Origin: Streptococcus sp. UBA6071 | GTDB taxonomy: Bacteria; Bacillota; Bacilli; Lactobacillales; Streptococcaceae | Direction: 5' to 3' | Length of the DNA stretch: 10,868 bases | Assembly: GCA_002436115.1 (NCBI GenBank) | Contig: DIXV01000138.1 | Location: 69,049 to 79,916, forward strand | Part shown: in pieces, positions 1 through 7,001 of the stretch | How the letters are laid out: every line of letters starts with the position of its first letter | Position numbering within the stretch: the first letter of the stretch is position 1 | Notes under the pieces: model-generated | What the model was told of the DNA's origin: nothing | The model's database searches: none | What the model saw: the letters and a program-made list of their open reading frames with translations, nothing else | Program-made: the position numbers and the translations under genes

Positions 1-26
1 TTATCAAATAATGATTAGAGTGGGAC

Positions 27-91
27 TTGCCCTTACTAGGCGTATCTAGGGTTCGGTGTCTTTTGCCTAACGCTACGAGTAGGATGGGCAA
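27..91. repeat. Imperfect compound inverted repeat upstream of the methyltransferase gene
   Basis: TTGCCC (27-32) is the reverse complement of GGGCAA (86-91). Inside it, TAGGCG (37-42) can pair with TGCCTA (64-69), and CTA/TAG pairs extend the outer arm past two mismatches. No T tract follows on either strand, so it does not look like a terminator. No start codon with a plausible reading frame was found on the minus strand between here and position 1. It may be a structured 5' or intergenic element, or the worn end of a repeat. I do not recognise a family. Confidence 0.3.
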
Positions 92-106
92 AAAATCTTG
101 TGTTCT

Positions 107-134
107 TTTACTGCTGAGGGGATTATGCTATAAT
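107..134 (+). promoter_or_regulatory. Extended -10 promoter of the methyltransferase gene
   Basis: A TATAAT at 129-134 is preceded by TGC (126-128), giving an extended -10. TTTACT at 107-112 is a partial -35 (four of six bases) with a 16-base spacer. Seven bases after the -10 is 141, the A of the ATG, so the transcript may begin at or next to the start codon. Confidence 0.65.
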
Positions 135-140
135 AGACCT

Positions 141-881
141 ATGGAAACGATCACTTCAAAAAGCAATAGCTTGGTGAAAAAAGCCAAGAAATTACAGCAA
201 AAAAAATACCGAACAGCAAGCTATCTCATTGAAGGATGGCATTTGTTTGAGGAAGCGGTAGCCGCAGGTGCAGAAATTCAGCGGATTTTCGTCCTTGAGG
301 AAGAAGCAGAGCGTGTAGCATCCTATCCTCAAGCAGTCCAAGTAAGTGCTAGCCTCCTAAAGGATTTAGCAGCTAGCTCTAGTCCTCAAGGGATTGTAGC
401 AGTTATTGCTCTGCCTAAGATTACCCTGCCAAGCTCTTTAAAGGGGCGTTTTCTCGTCTTAGAGGATCTTCAAGACCCAGGAAATGTCGGAACGCTTATT
501 CGCATAGCTGATGCAGCGGGCTTTGAAGGTGTGTTTATAACGGATAAGACGGCTGATATATACAACAGCAAGACACTGCGATCTATGCAGGGGAGTCATT
601 TTCATCTGCCCATTTACCGTCTGCCTATTACGGACATTCTAGAGACCCTCACGGACCATCAGGTAACCTTGCTAGCAACGAGTTTGGATAAGCAATCCCT
701 AGATTACCGTGATGTGCCTCCATCGAATAACTTTGCCCTTATCTTAGGAAATGAGGGACAAGGGGTCAGTCCAAATGTTTTGAAGAGAGCAGATACCCTA
801 CTTCATATTCCTATGCCAGGACATGCAGAAAGCCTAAACGTTGCGGTAGCAGGAGGAATTATCATTTTTAGCACCATTTAA
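141..881 (+). CDS. TrmH/SpoU family RNA 2'-O-methyltransferase
   Basis: The 246-residue protein has the SPOUT methyltransferase layout. An N-terminal RNA-substrate-binding domain spans about residues 1-90, with the typical opening TSKSNSLVKKAKKLQQKKYR and YLIEGWHLFEEA. The knotted SAM-binding domain follows, with motif 1 LEDLQDPGNVGTLIRIADA, motif 2 LILGNEGQGVS and motif 3 PMPGHAESLNVAVAGG. It is expected to methylate a ribose in rRNA or tRNA in the cytoplasm, using SAM; the target nucleotide cannot be read from the sequence. The frame is open from 27, but the start at 141 is chosen because family members begin there and an extended -10 promoter lies at 126-134. No Shine-Dalgarno sequence sits just upstream (GAGGGG at 116-121 is 19 bases away), so translation may be leaderless. 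The length matches YsgA/SpoU-like proteins. Confidence 0.9.
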   Translation: METITSKSNSLVKKAKKLQQKKYRTASYLIEGWHLFEEAVAAGAEIQRIFVLEEEAERVASYPQAVQVSASLLKDLAASSSPQGIVAVIALPKITLPSSLKGRFLVLEDLQDPGNVGTLIRIADAAGFEGVFITDKTADIYNSKTLRSMQGSHFHLPIYRLPITDILETLTDHQVTLLATSLDKQSLDYRDVPPSNNFALILGNEGQGVSPNVLKRADTLLHIPMPGHAESLNVAVAGGIIIFSTI

Positions 882-900
882 GAGACTTTTTCCAAAAAAA

Positions 901-909
901 TGGTATAAT
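901..909 (+). promoter_or_regulatory. Extended -10 promoter of the HD-domain gene
   Basis: TGGTATAAT is a perfect extended -10, 27 bases before the ATG at 937. No good -35 is seen at 16-18 bases, which the TGn extension can compensate for. No convincing terminator separates it from the preceding gene; only a weak CCATTT/AAATGG pairing surrounds it. Confidence 0.6.
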
Positions 910-936
910 GGAAAGAAAGAGGAGAAAAAGGCACGG

Positions 937-1431
937 ATGACATACGAAAATGATAATGAATATATGGACTATGTGGGACATCTCATTGAGCACCCTAAGA
1001 TGCAAAAGATGGAATCAATTGTCCAACATCACCACTCAACACGCTTAGAGCACTCGATTAATGTCAGTTATACCAGCTATAAAATCGCTAAGAAGTTTGG
1101 TTGGGATGCTGAAGCGACTGCTAGGGGCGGTTTATTGCATGACATGTTTTATTATGATTGGCGTGAGACCAAGTTTAATAAGAGCCATGCCTGGATTCAC
1201 CCTCGGATTGCAGTACGCAATGCTAAAAAAATCACACGACTTAACAAAAAAGAAGAAGATATTATTCTCAAGCACATGTGGGGCTTAACCATAGCACCTC
1301 CTCGTTATAAGGAGAGCTATATTGTTACGCTTGTAGACAAGTATTGGGCGGTTAAGGAAGCAATGACACCTTTTCGTCAATCAATTAAGAAGCGACGTCT
1401 ACGTGTCCAAGATGGCATTATAAAGTCTTAA
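937..1431 (+). CDS. HD-domain phosphohydrolase-like protein
   Basis: This 164-residue soluble protein carries the metal-binding signature of the HD superfamily: His39 (in RLEHSINV), His68-Asp69 (GGLLHDMFYYDW) and Asp134 (TLVDKYW). HD proteins are usually metal-dependent phosphohydrolases acting on nucleotides or phosphoesters in the cytoplasm; the substrate here is unknown. Close relatives appear as an uncharacterised HD-domain family in streptococci. The ATG at 937 is supported by an extended -10 promoter (901-909) and purine-rich Shine-Dalgarno candidates at 918-924 (AGAGGAG) and 928-931 (AAGG). The basic tail (about residues 148-156, KSIKKRRLR-like) is notable and could bind nucleic acid; that is inference. 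The next gene starts 30 bases downstream and may be read through from this one. Confidence 0.85.
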   Translation: MTYENDNEYMDYVGHLIEHPKMQKMESIVQHHHSTRLEHSINVSYTSYKIAKKFGWDAEATARGGLLHDMFYYDWRETKFNKSHAWIHPRIAVRNAKKITRLNKKEEDIILKHMWGLTIAPPRYKESYIVTLVDKYWAVKEAMTPFRQSIKKRRLRVQDGIIKS

Positions 1432-1461
1432 GTATCTGAGAGTAAAAGGAGGAAAATAGTA

Positions 1462-2160
1462 GTGGAAAATCAAATTTACGCCCGCGCTGACGAAGGGCTG
1501 AATACTTTTTATGCCAAAGTTTATGGCTTTATGGGAATGGGAGTTGGTTTATCAGCTCTGGTGAGTTTCATGATGCTGACAGTTGAGGCCTTACGAAATC
1601 ATATGGTTCTTACCTTAACAACTCGACCTTATATGTTATTTATCATTCTCTTTGCTGAGATTGGTTTGGTTGTGGCTGCCTCTAGATCTGCGGCAAAAAA
1701 TAGCCCGATGGCACTTCCCTTATTTTTATTTTACTCGGTTGTTAATGGTTACACGCTGAGTTTTATCATCGCTCGCTACACAGGAACGACAGTTTATCAA
1801 GCCCTCATATCAGCTTCCATTATGTTTATGGTTATGGCAGTAGTTGGTAAGTTGACCAAGAAAGATTTATCTGGTATTGGTCGTGCTTGCTATGCGGGAG
1901 TCATCGGAATTATCATTGCATCCGTGGTCAACTTCTTTATGCAAAGTCCTGCTATATCTTATGCGATTTCTATTATCGGTGTTATTATTTTCTCAGGCTT
2001 AATTGCTTGGGATAACCAACGGATTCGTTTGGTCTATGAGCAATCAAATGGTAATGTGCCAAGAGGATGGGCAATCTCACTTGCGCTTCACCTTTATCTA
2101 GACTTTATCAATCTCTTTCTCTTCCTGCTTAGAATATTCGGTTCTGGTCGAAGTAACTAA
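1462..2160 (+). CDS. Bax inhibitor-1 (BI-1/TMBIM, YetJ-like) integral membrane protein
   Basis: The 232-residue, very hydrophobic protein has about seven membrane helices (roughly residues 22-42, 56-74, 83-103, 110-130, 142-160, 165-183 and 204-224). Asp184 in AWDNQRIR and Asp214 in LYLDFINLF match the conserved aspartate pair that gates pH-dependent calcium leak in Bacillus YetJ. It is a UPF0005/TMBIM family member in the cytoplasmic membrane; its physiological role in streptococci is not settled. The start is GTG at 1462, because AGGAGG at 1447-1452 is ideally spaced (9 bases) and the protein opens with the family-like MENQIYARADEGLNTFY. A terminator lies just after the stop codon. No separate promoter was found in the 30-base gap, so it is probably co-transcribed with the HD gene. 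Confidence 0.9.
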   Translation: MENQIYARADEGLNTFYAKVYGFMGMGVGLSALVSFMMLTVEALRNHMVLTLTTRPYMLFIILFAEIGLVVAASRSAAKNSPMALPLFLFYSVVNGYTLSFIIARYTGTTVYQALISASIMFMVMAVVGKLTKKDLSGIGRACYAGVIGIIIASVVNFFMQSPAISYAISIIGVIIFSGLIAWDNQRIRLVYEQSNGNVPRGWAISLALHLYLDFINLFLFLLRIFGSGRSN

Positions 2161-2168
2161 CTTATTTT

Positions 2169-2192
2169 CCTCGTCTGATAGGCGGGGTTTTT
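2169..2192 (+). terminator. Rho-independent terminator after the BI-1 gene
   Basis: CCTCGTC (2169-2175) pairs fully with GGCGGGG (2181-2187), including two G-U pairs, around a TGATA loop and followed by TTTTT (2188-2192). It starts 8 bases after the stop codon. Confidence 0.8.
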
Positions 2193-2217
2193 CATTTGTT
2201 GGAATTTTTGATAGAAT
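2189..2217 (+). promoter_or_regulatory. Probable lysA promoter
   Basis: TAGAAT at 2212-2217 is preceded by TGA (2209-2211), forming an extended -10. TTTTCA at 2189-2194 is a four-of-six -35 at 17 bases, overlapping the upstream terminator's T tract. The expected start is near 2224, leaving a roughly 20-base leader. There is no room for a riboswitch, so lysA is not controlled by an L-box in this region. Confidence 0.5.
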
Positions 2218-2243
2218 AAAGACATTAACTGCAAGGAGTCTTT

Positions 2244-3485
2244 ATGAAAACACCGTTTATTACGAAAGCACAGGCAGACAGCCTGATTAGTCAATTTCCT
2301 ACTCCTTTTCACCTCTATGATGAAAAGGGCATCCGTGAGAAGGCGCGTGCTTTGAATGAAGCATTCGCTTGGAACAAGGGATTTAAAGAGTATTTTGCCA
2401 TCAAGGCAACTCCGACTCCAGCCATTTTAAAGATATTACAGGAGGAAGGGTGTGGCTTTGACTGTTCGAGTTATGTTGAGCTTTTAATGGCGGAGAAGCT
2501 AAATGCAAAAGAGATTATGTTTTCTTCTAACAACACCTCAAAAGAAGACTACCAATATGCCCATAAAGTTGGGGGAATTATCAATTTGGATGCCTATGAG
2601 GATTTGGAATTGGTCAAGGAAGCTCTAGGAGAATTGCCTGAGACGATGTCTTGCCGCTACAATCCAGGTGGCGTCTTTGCTCTAGGGACAGACATTATGG
2701 ATAATCCAGAAGCATCAAAATTTGGGATGACAAAGGCGCAGATTTTCCAAGCATTCAAAGAAATGAAGGAGCAAGGGGTTAAGCAATTTGGCATTCATGC
2801 CTTCTTGGCTTCGAACACTGTTAGCAATGACTATTATCCTATATTGGCCAAGCAACTATTCGAACTAAGCGTTGCACTTGTTGAAGAGACGGGTGTTGAT
2901 CTGGACTTTATCAACCTATCAGGAGGTGTTGGGGTCAACTATAGACCAGAGGAAACGGCTAATGATATTAAGGTAATCGGCCAAGGAGTGAAAGCTGTCT
3001 ATGAAGAGGTACTGATCCCTGCTGGCTTAGGTCATCTTAAAATTTATACGGAATTGGGACGTTTTATGACAGGGCCACATGGCCATTTGTTGACCAAAGT
3101 CACCCACCGAAAAGAGACCTATCGGACTTATCTAGGAGTAGATGCCTCAGCTGTTAACCTTATGAGACCGGCTATATATGGTGCTTACCATCATATCACC
3201 AATCTTGATAGACCAGATGGAGAAACAGAAATCGTTGATGTTGTTGGCTCTCTCTGTGAGAATAATGACAAGTTTGCGGTTAATCGAGAGCTTCCTAAAA
3301 CCAAGGTAGAAGATACCTTGATTATACATGATACAGGGGCACACGGTTTTTCTATGGGCTACCAGTATAATGCCAAACTGCGTTCGGCAGAGGTTCTTCT
3401 ACAAGAAGATGGGCATGGACGGCTTATTCGTCGAGCTGAGACGCCAGAAGATTACTTGGCTACAGTTTCGGGGTTTGATTTTTAG
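2244..3485 (+). CDS. lysA: Diaminopimelate decarboxylase
   Basis: This 413-residue enzyme is a fold-III, PLP-dependent decarboxylase that converts meso-diaminopimelate to L-lysine and CO2 in the cytoplasm, the last step of lysine synthesis. Lys54 in EYFAIKATP is the PLP Schiff-base lysine. HAFLASNT (185-192), the glycine loop SGGVGVNY (226-233) and ELGR (270-273, where many relatives have EPGR) contact PLP phosphate. Cys338-Glu339 in GSLCENNDKFA is the active-site segment supplied across the dimer, and GYQYNAKLRSAEVLL (372-386) is the C-terminal signature. ATG at 2244 is preceded by AAGGAG (2233-2238) at 5 bases. The gene is monocistronic, with its own promoter and a strong terminator. Arginine, ornithine or carboxynorspermidine decarboxylases share the fold, but the CENND and YN motifs favour LysA. 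Confidence 0.88.
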   Translation: MKTPFITKAQADSLISQFPTPFHLYDEKGIREKARALNEAFAWNKGFKEYFAIKATPTPAILKILQEEGCGFDCSSYVELLMAEKLNAKEIMFSSNNTSKEDYQYAHKVGGIINLDAYEDLELVKEALGELPETMSCRYNPGGVFALGTDIMDNPEASKFGMTKAQIFQAFKEMKEQGVKQFGIHAFLASNTVSNDYYPILAKQLFELSVALVEETGVDLDFINLSGGVGVNYRPEETANDIKVIGQGVKAVYEEVLIPAGLGHLKIYTELGRFMTGPHGHLLTKVTHRKETYRTYLGVDASAVNLMRPAIYGAYHHITNLDRPDGETEIVDVVGSLCENNDKFAVNRELPKTKVEDTLIIHDTGAHGFSMGYQYNAKLRSAEVLLQEDGHGRLIRRAETPEDYLATVSGFDF

Positions 3486-3498
3486 AAGGACATATTAG

Positions 3499-3540
3499 AC
3501 CAAAAGAAGAGGGAAAGCACGCCCTCTTCTTTTGGTTTTT
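3499..3540 (+). terminator. Strong rho-independent terminator of lysA
   Basis: A perfect 15-bp stem (ACCAAAAGAAGAGGG at 3499-3513 with its exact complement at 3522-3536) has an 8-base loop and ends in TTTTT (3536-3540). The stem's A-rich left arm and T-rich right arm mean it could also work on the minus strand, but no minus-strand gene is seen downstream. Confidence 0.92.
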
Positions 3541-3719
3541 AAAAAACCTTTTAGGCTTAGTGAGTCCATGAGACTAAAAAGGTCAGTAGCAAAAGCTTAA
3601 AAGAAGAACATCTTTTTCTTTAAATCAGTAGTCTTGGCTTTCTCATTGTCTCATGTTGTGCCAAAAGAGGATTGCCTTAACGGCAAGAAGGAAGTCAGGG
3701 AGAAAGCACATTAAAGGCT
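3541..3719. other. Gene-free spacer with several small inverted repeats
   Basis: No supported gene lies here. Short inverted pairs are visible: ACCTTTTAG near 3547 with CTAAAAAGGT near 3575; TTGGC (3634-3638) with GCCAA (3660-3664); and TTGCC with GGCAA around a 5-base loop (about 3673-3686). On the minus strand a short open stretch ends LLAVKAILFWHNMRQ before a stop, which resembles the tail of some protein. It has no start, ribosome binding site or recognisable family, so it may be chance or a very worn gene remnant. Confidence 0.3.
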
Positions 3720-3747
3720 TTGAAAAAGTCAAGTTTTTTGATATAAT
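3720..3747 (+). promoter_or_regulatory. Promoter of the YneF-family gene
   Basis: TTGAAA (3720-3725), a 16-base spacer, and TATAAT (3742-3747) with the TGA extension (3739-3741) make a near-consensus vegetative sigma-factor promoter. It lies about 30 bases before the start codon. Confidence 0.85.
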
Positions 3748-3778
3748 GAAAAAGATTAAAACTTAGGGAGAGTTAGTG

Positions 3779-4030
3779 ATGCAACTAAACATTTTTATTG
3801 TTATTTTACTGGTGACACTTGCTTTTGTCGGCGGTTTCTTTCTTGCTAGACAAATGATTGTTAAACAGTTCAAAAAAGATTTGGCAGAGAATCCACGAAT
3901 AGATATCAACGGGGTGCGTGCCATGATGTCATCTATGGGCCAAAAGCCTAGTGAGGCAAAGGTGCAGCAAGTCTATCGTCAAATTAAAAATTCACAACGA
4001 GAAGCTATCAAAAATGAAGGTAAAAAATAA
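3779..4030 (+). CDS. YneF/UPF0154 family small membrane-anchored protein
   Basis: This 83-residue protein has one N-terminal membrane helix (about residues 4-24, IFIVILLVTLAFVGGFFLA) and then a basic cytoplasmic part. It carries the family hallmark ENPRIDINGVRAMMSSMGQK followed by PSEAKVQQVYRQI. UPF0154/YneF proteins are widespread in Firmicutes and of unknown function. The frame opens with GTG-ATG at 3776-3781. ATG at 3779 is preferred because AGGGAG (3765-3770) then sits at 8 bases and relatives begin one residue before the helix. It has its own strong promoter. No clear terminator follows; the hairpin at 4112-4131 is the nearest candidate. The lysine-rich tail is typical of the family. Confidence 0.88.
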   Translation: MQLNIFIVILLVTLAFVGGFFLARQMIVKQFKKDLAENPRIDINGVRAMMSSMGQKPSEAKVQQVYRQIKNSQREAIKNEGKK

Positions 4031-4037
4031 GAGATAG

Positions 4038-4254
4038 CCTCTAGCTACCCTAGTCTTGGGCGAGCTTTTAAACGGGGATTTTCAAGAACCTACAACTTTA
4101 GATCACTATGGGCTGAGACGCATGTCTCAGCTTGATTTACGATATCATATGAGGTTTGAGATGGATTTGATGTCGGCGTAATGAGTCCTTTAGCTCCCCT
4201 GACATAGCAGTTAGTGTAGAAGGTCGATCACTTTTTGGTTGCACATATCTTTAG
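4038..4254 (+). pseudogene. Possible decayed reading frame between yneF and murI (weak)
   Basis: Two open stretches follow one another in different + frames. From 4038 to 4181, 47 codons read with coding-like composition (including LATLVLGELLNGDFQEPTT, then DHYGLRRMSQLDLRYHMRF) until TAA. From 4171 to 4254, a second frame reads a stretch including SFSSPDIAVSVEGRSLFGC until TAG. A single frameshift near 4171-4178 would join them. Neither has a ribosome binding site, and no family is recognised. A 47-codon open stretch can occur by chance, so this is only a hint of a broken gene. Confidence 0.2.
4112..4131 (+). repeat. Perfect 8-bp hairpin in the yneF–murI spacer
   Basis: GCTGAGAC (4112-4119) and GTCTCAGC (4124-4131) are exact inverted repeats around a GCAT loop, and a G-U pair can extend the stem. 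The following bases (TTGATTT) are a poor T tract, so it could be a weak terminator for the YneF gene, a protein-binding palindrome, or part of a remnant. No convincing promoter for murI was found between here and 4274. Confidence 0.5.
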
Positions 4255-4274
4255 TAACGTGAAAGGAAGAAAAG

Positions 4275-5069
4275 ATGGACAACAGGCCGATTGGTTTTTT
4301 AGACTCCGGTGTAGGTGGACTGACAGTCGTTCGGGAGTTTATGCGTCAATTGCCCCATGAAGAGGTTATCTTTGTCGGGGATCAAGCAAGGGCGCCTTAC
4401 GGACCTAGACCTGCGGAGCAGATTCGGGCATACACGTGGAAAATGGTTAACTTTCTCTTGACGAAAAATGTTAAAATGATCGTTTTAGCCTGTAACACCG
4501 CCACTTCTGTCGTCTGGGAAGAAGTCAAAAACAGCTTAGAAATCCCCGTATTAGGTGTTATTCTACCCGGGGCATCTGCGGCAATCAAGTCAACTCTAAC
4601 AGGAAAAGTTGGGGTTATTGGGACTCAGATGACAATCTCCTCAGACATTTATCGGAAGAAAATCCAACACCTGTCCCCAAAAACAGATGTCCTAAGTCTC
4701 CCCTGTCCCAAATTTGTTCCCTTGGTGGAGTCCAATGAGATGACCTCTAGTCTGGCTAAGAAAGTGGTTTATCAAACCCTCCTACCTTTCAAGGAGAAGG
4801 TGGACACCCTCGTCTTGGGCTGCACGCATTATCCCTTACTTAAGCCTATTATTCAACACGCTATGGGGGCTCATGTCAAACTGATTGACAGCGGGGCAGA
4901 AACGGCACGGGATATTTCGGTCTTGCTTAATTATTTTGAAATCAATTGCTCGCGAGACCATTTTGAAAGGACACATCAATTTTACACAACAGCTAGCCCA
5001 GCGGCATTTAAGGAAATTGCTGACAATTGGTTAGGGCAGGATATTAGAGTGGAGCATGTCAAGCTATGA
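4275..5069 (+). CDS. murI: Glutamate racemase
   Basis: The 264-residue cofactor-independent racemase makes D-glutamate from L-glutamate for peptidoglycan. The Asp/Glu racemase fold is marked by [11 protein letters not shown] (Asp10 and Ser11 bind substrate) and by the catalytic cysteines Cys73 in LACNTAT and Cys183 in LGCTHYPLL (followed by His185). [10 protein letters not shown] and PKFVPLVE are further family signatures. The length is typical. ATG at 4275 follows AAGGAAG (4263-4269) at 5 bases. It is the first gene of the long overlapping operon, and the next ORF starts inside its stop codon (ATGA). No consensus promoter was seen in the 244-base spacer, so its transcription may come from the strong promoter at 3720-3747 through the YneF gene. 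Confidence 0.96.
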   Translation: MDNRPIGFLDSGVGGLTVVREFMRQLPHEEVIFVGDQARAPYGPRPAEQIRAYTWKMVNFLLTKNVKMIVLACNTATSVVWEEVKNSLEIPVLGVILPGASAAIKSTLTGKVGVIGTQMTISSDIYRKKIQHLSPKTDVLSLPCPKFVPLVESNEMTSSLAKKVVYQTLLPFKEKVDTLVLGCTHYPLLKPIIQHAMGAHVKLIDSGAETARDISVLLNYFEINCSRDHFERTHQFYTTASPAAFKEIADNWLGQDIRVEHVKL

Positions 5070-6034
5070 ATGAGAAGATTTATGAATACAAAGATGACAG
5101 CAACTGGTTTATTGGTCGATGGACCACTTATACAGCGGTTGATCACTTTGTCACCCTGACTAAAACGAGGGTGCAAAAACAGGCTGAACAATTGGCTAGT
5201 CTGATCCCCTCTCCTAACAAGGGCTTTGTTGTCCAAATCTTGAAACAGCAGTCGGATGACCTCTTATTTCAGTTTATTTTGTCCCTTATCAATCAAGAAC
5301 TAGGTCGACAGTTTGAGCTGAAAAAGCATCACGGAGCGACTCTGATTACAGAGCATGATCACATCTATCACCTTCTTTTGCCAGAGGACGGTCTTCCCTT
5401 GAGTTCTTTTTTAGAACAATCATCAGGCTTTGGAGATACCATTCTTATTGCGACACGTAATGAGGGAAAGACAAGTGAGTTTCGTAGTCTGTTCAAGAAA
5501 CTTGGCTATGCTGTAGAGAATTTAAATGCTTACCCAGACTTGCCAGATATAGCTGAAACAGGGACAACATTTGAGGAGAATGCCCGATTAAAGGCAGAAA
5601 CTATTGCAGAATTGACTGGTAGATTAGTCTTGGCAGACGATTCGGGCCTTAAAGTGGATGTGCTGGGTGGTCTGCCAGGCGTTTGGTCGGCTCGTTTTTC
5701 AGGAGAGGATGCCACGGATGCCAGCAACAATCAGAAGCTCCTACATGAATTAGCCATGGTTTTTGAGAGCAAGGATCGTTCTGCTCAGTTTCACGCCACC
5801 TTGGTGCTGGCTAAATCCGGTAAAGAGAGTTTGGTCGTTTCAGCGGATTGGCCGGGATATATTGCCTTTGATGCAAAAGGAGAAAATGGTTTTGGCTACG
5901 ATCCTCTTTTTCTAGTAGGTGAAACAGGGCGACGTTCGGCAGAACTGTCCTTGGAAGAAAAAAATCAGATTTCCCATCGAGCTCTGGCAGCCAAGAAACT
6001 TTTGGAGGGATTTGCAGCATGGCAAAAACAGTGA
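5066..6034 (+). CDS. rdgB: XTP/dITP diphosphatase (RdgB/HAM1) with extra N-terminal domain
   Basis: This 322-residue protein has two parts. Residues from about 125 to the end form the Ham1/RdgB pyrophosphatase, which hydrolyses XTP, ITP and dITP to monophosphates and so keeps deaminated purines out of nucleic acids. Signatures are [47 protein letters not shown] (catalytic acidic pair near 191-192), [10 protein letters not shown] and ISHRALA. Residues 1-124 ([14 protein letters not shown] at the start) form an additional domain absent from the roughly 200-residue bacterial standard; a similar extension is usual in streptococci and its role is unknown. ATG at 5066 overlaps the murI stop (ATGA), with GGAG at 5051-5054 upstream, suggesting translational coupling. 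The phosphoesterase gene begins 16 bases before its end. Confidence 0.92.
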   Translation: MNEKIYEYKDDSNWFIGRWTTYTAVDHFVTLTKTRVQKQAEQLASLIPSPNKGFVVQILKQQSDDLLFQFILSLINQELGRQFELKKHHGATLITEHDHIYHLLLPEDGLPLSSFLEQSSGFGDTILIATRNEGKTSEFRSLFKKLGYAVENLNAYPDLPDIAETGTTFEENARLKAETIAELTGRLVLADDSGLKVDVLGGLPGVWSARFSGEDATDASNNQKLLHELAMVFESKDRSAQFHATLVLAKSGKESLVVSADWPGYIAFDAKGENGFGYDPLFLVGETGRRSAELSLEEKNQISHRALAAKKLLEGFAAWQKQ

Positions 6035-6534
6035 TTGTGATGAGTGATTCTCATGGGGATCGCCAAATTGTTGAAGAAATAAAAGAAAAATACTGGGAAC
6101 AAGCGGCAGCTATTTTCCATAATGGGGATTCTGAGCTAGAGACGACTGACCCGATATGGAAAGGGATCCGAGTCGTTAGGGGAAACTGCGATTGGGGGAA
6201 TTTCCCTGATGACGTGATTGCGACAGTAGACGGTGTTTGTATTGCACAGACACACGGTCATCTTCAAGGGATTAACTACGGGTGGAGTCGCTTGGACTAT
6301 TGGGCAGAAGAGGAGAAGGCAGACATCTGCCTGTATGGCCATCTTCATGTTCCTGCTGTTGAGTTGAGAGGGGGTATTCTCTTTCTCAATCCCGGGTCAA
6401 TTAGTCATCCCAGAGGCCTGATTAGGGAGTGCCTCTACGCAAAGATAGAGATATTTGACAGCCATTACCACATTGAATTTCTGACCCGTGATCATGAGGT
6501 TTATTCAAGTTTGACGAGGGATATAAGACGATGA
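6019..6534 (+). CDS. YfcE/MJ0936-family metallophosphoesterase
   Basis: The 171-residue calcineurin-like phosphoesterase has all five metal-site motifs: Asp10-His12 (MSDSHGD), Asp37 (HNGDSE), Asn56 (VRGNCDW), His79-His81 (QTHGHLQG) and His108-His110 (YGHLHVP), with NPGS at 124-127. It is a cytoplasmic, two-metal phosphodiesterase or phosphatase; the natural substrate is not known for this subfamily. GGAGGG (6004-6009) lies 9 bases before the ATG at 6019, so translation initiates independently although the gene overlaps rdgB by 16 bases. Its stop overlaps the next ATG. Being encoded between a nucleotide-pool enzyme and a c-di-AMP receptor makes a nucleotide substrate plausible, which is inference. 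Confidence 0.9.
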   Translation: MAKTVIVMSDSHGDRQIVEEIKEKYWEQAAAIFHNGDSELETTDPIWKGIRVVRGNCDWGNFPDDVIATVDGVCIAQTHGHLQGINYGWSRLDYWAEEEKADICLYGHLHVPAVELRGGILFLNPGSISHPRGLIRECLYAKIEIFDSHYHIEFLTRDHEVYSSLTRDIRR

Positions 6535-7001
6535 TTAACAAGCATTTTGAAGACTATTTAGCACAGAAAGCGACAGACTTTTTAATACCCGCAGAGAATT
6601 TGGCAGTCCTCATTGATACGCATAACATGGACCATGCAAAACTCTTACTCAGCCACATGACCTATTCGAGGGTTCCCGTGGTGACTAAGGAAGGTTTGTT
6701 CGTTGGAACGATTGGCCTGACAGAGATTACCAAATATCAGTTGGAAAATGATATAAGGAGTACAGAGCTCAATCAGGATATTCGTAAACTTGTCAAGACA
6801 GATCTTTTTTGCCTAGAAGAAGACTACCAATTGGAGCAGGTCATGCGTGAGTTAATAGAGGTCTCTTTTTTACCTGTCGTGGACAAGTCGGGACGTTTTA
6901 AGGGGATTATTACACGGAAGGTCGTCTTAAAGGCCATTAATAGCCTTTTACATGGGTTTGGAGACCGCTATCTTATTGGTGAGAAAAATGACCGCAATTG
7001 A
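6531..7001 (+). CDS. cbpB: c-di-AMP-binding CBS-domain protein CbpB
   Basis: The 156-residue protein consists of two CBS domains, about residues 12-70 (LIPAENLAVLIDTHNMDHAK, then YSRVPVVTKEGLFVGTIGL) and about 80-140 (LEEDYQLEQVMREL, then VSFLPVVDKSGRFKGIITRK). This is the layout of the CbpB/DarB (YkuL) family, which binds cyclic di-AMP in Firmicutes and in Bacillus links it to the stringent-response enzyme Rel. The position between the phosphoesterase and xerD-like genes is the usual streptococcal one. ATG at 6531 overlaps the preceding stop (ATGA), with GAGGGA at 6516-6521. The next gene begins 14 bases before its stop. The identity rests on family layout and context; ligand binding is not visible in the sequence. 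Confidence 0.85.
   Translation: MINKHFEDYLAQKATDFLIPAENLAVLIDTHNMDHAKLLLSHMTYSRVPVVTKEGLFVGTIGLTEITKYQLENDIRSTELNQDIRKLVKTDLFCLEEDYQLEQVMRELIEVSFLPVVDKSGRFKGIITRKVVLKAINSLLHGFGDRYLIGEKNDRN

Noticed and set aside
27..140. In-frame 38-residue extension of the methyltransferase
   Set aside because: The promoter -10 lies inside it at 129-134 and relatives begin at the residue encoded at 141; the extension has no family-like sequence.
3147..3344. Minus-strand open frame inside lysA
   Set aside because: It lies wholly antisense to conserved lysA codons and has no family features or ribosome binding site.
5530..6348. Minus-strand open frames antisense to rdgB and the phosphoesterase (5530-5730, 5811-6020, 6136-6348)
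   Set aside because: All are shadows of strongly conserved genes on the + strand, with no promoter or known domain.
6952..6987. Earlier start for the XerD-like gene
   Set aside because: It would add 12 residues overlapping cbpB and not seen in the family; ATG 6988 gives the family opening with a nearby GGTGAG.
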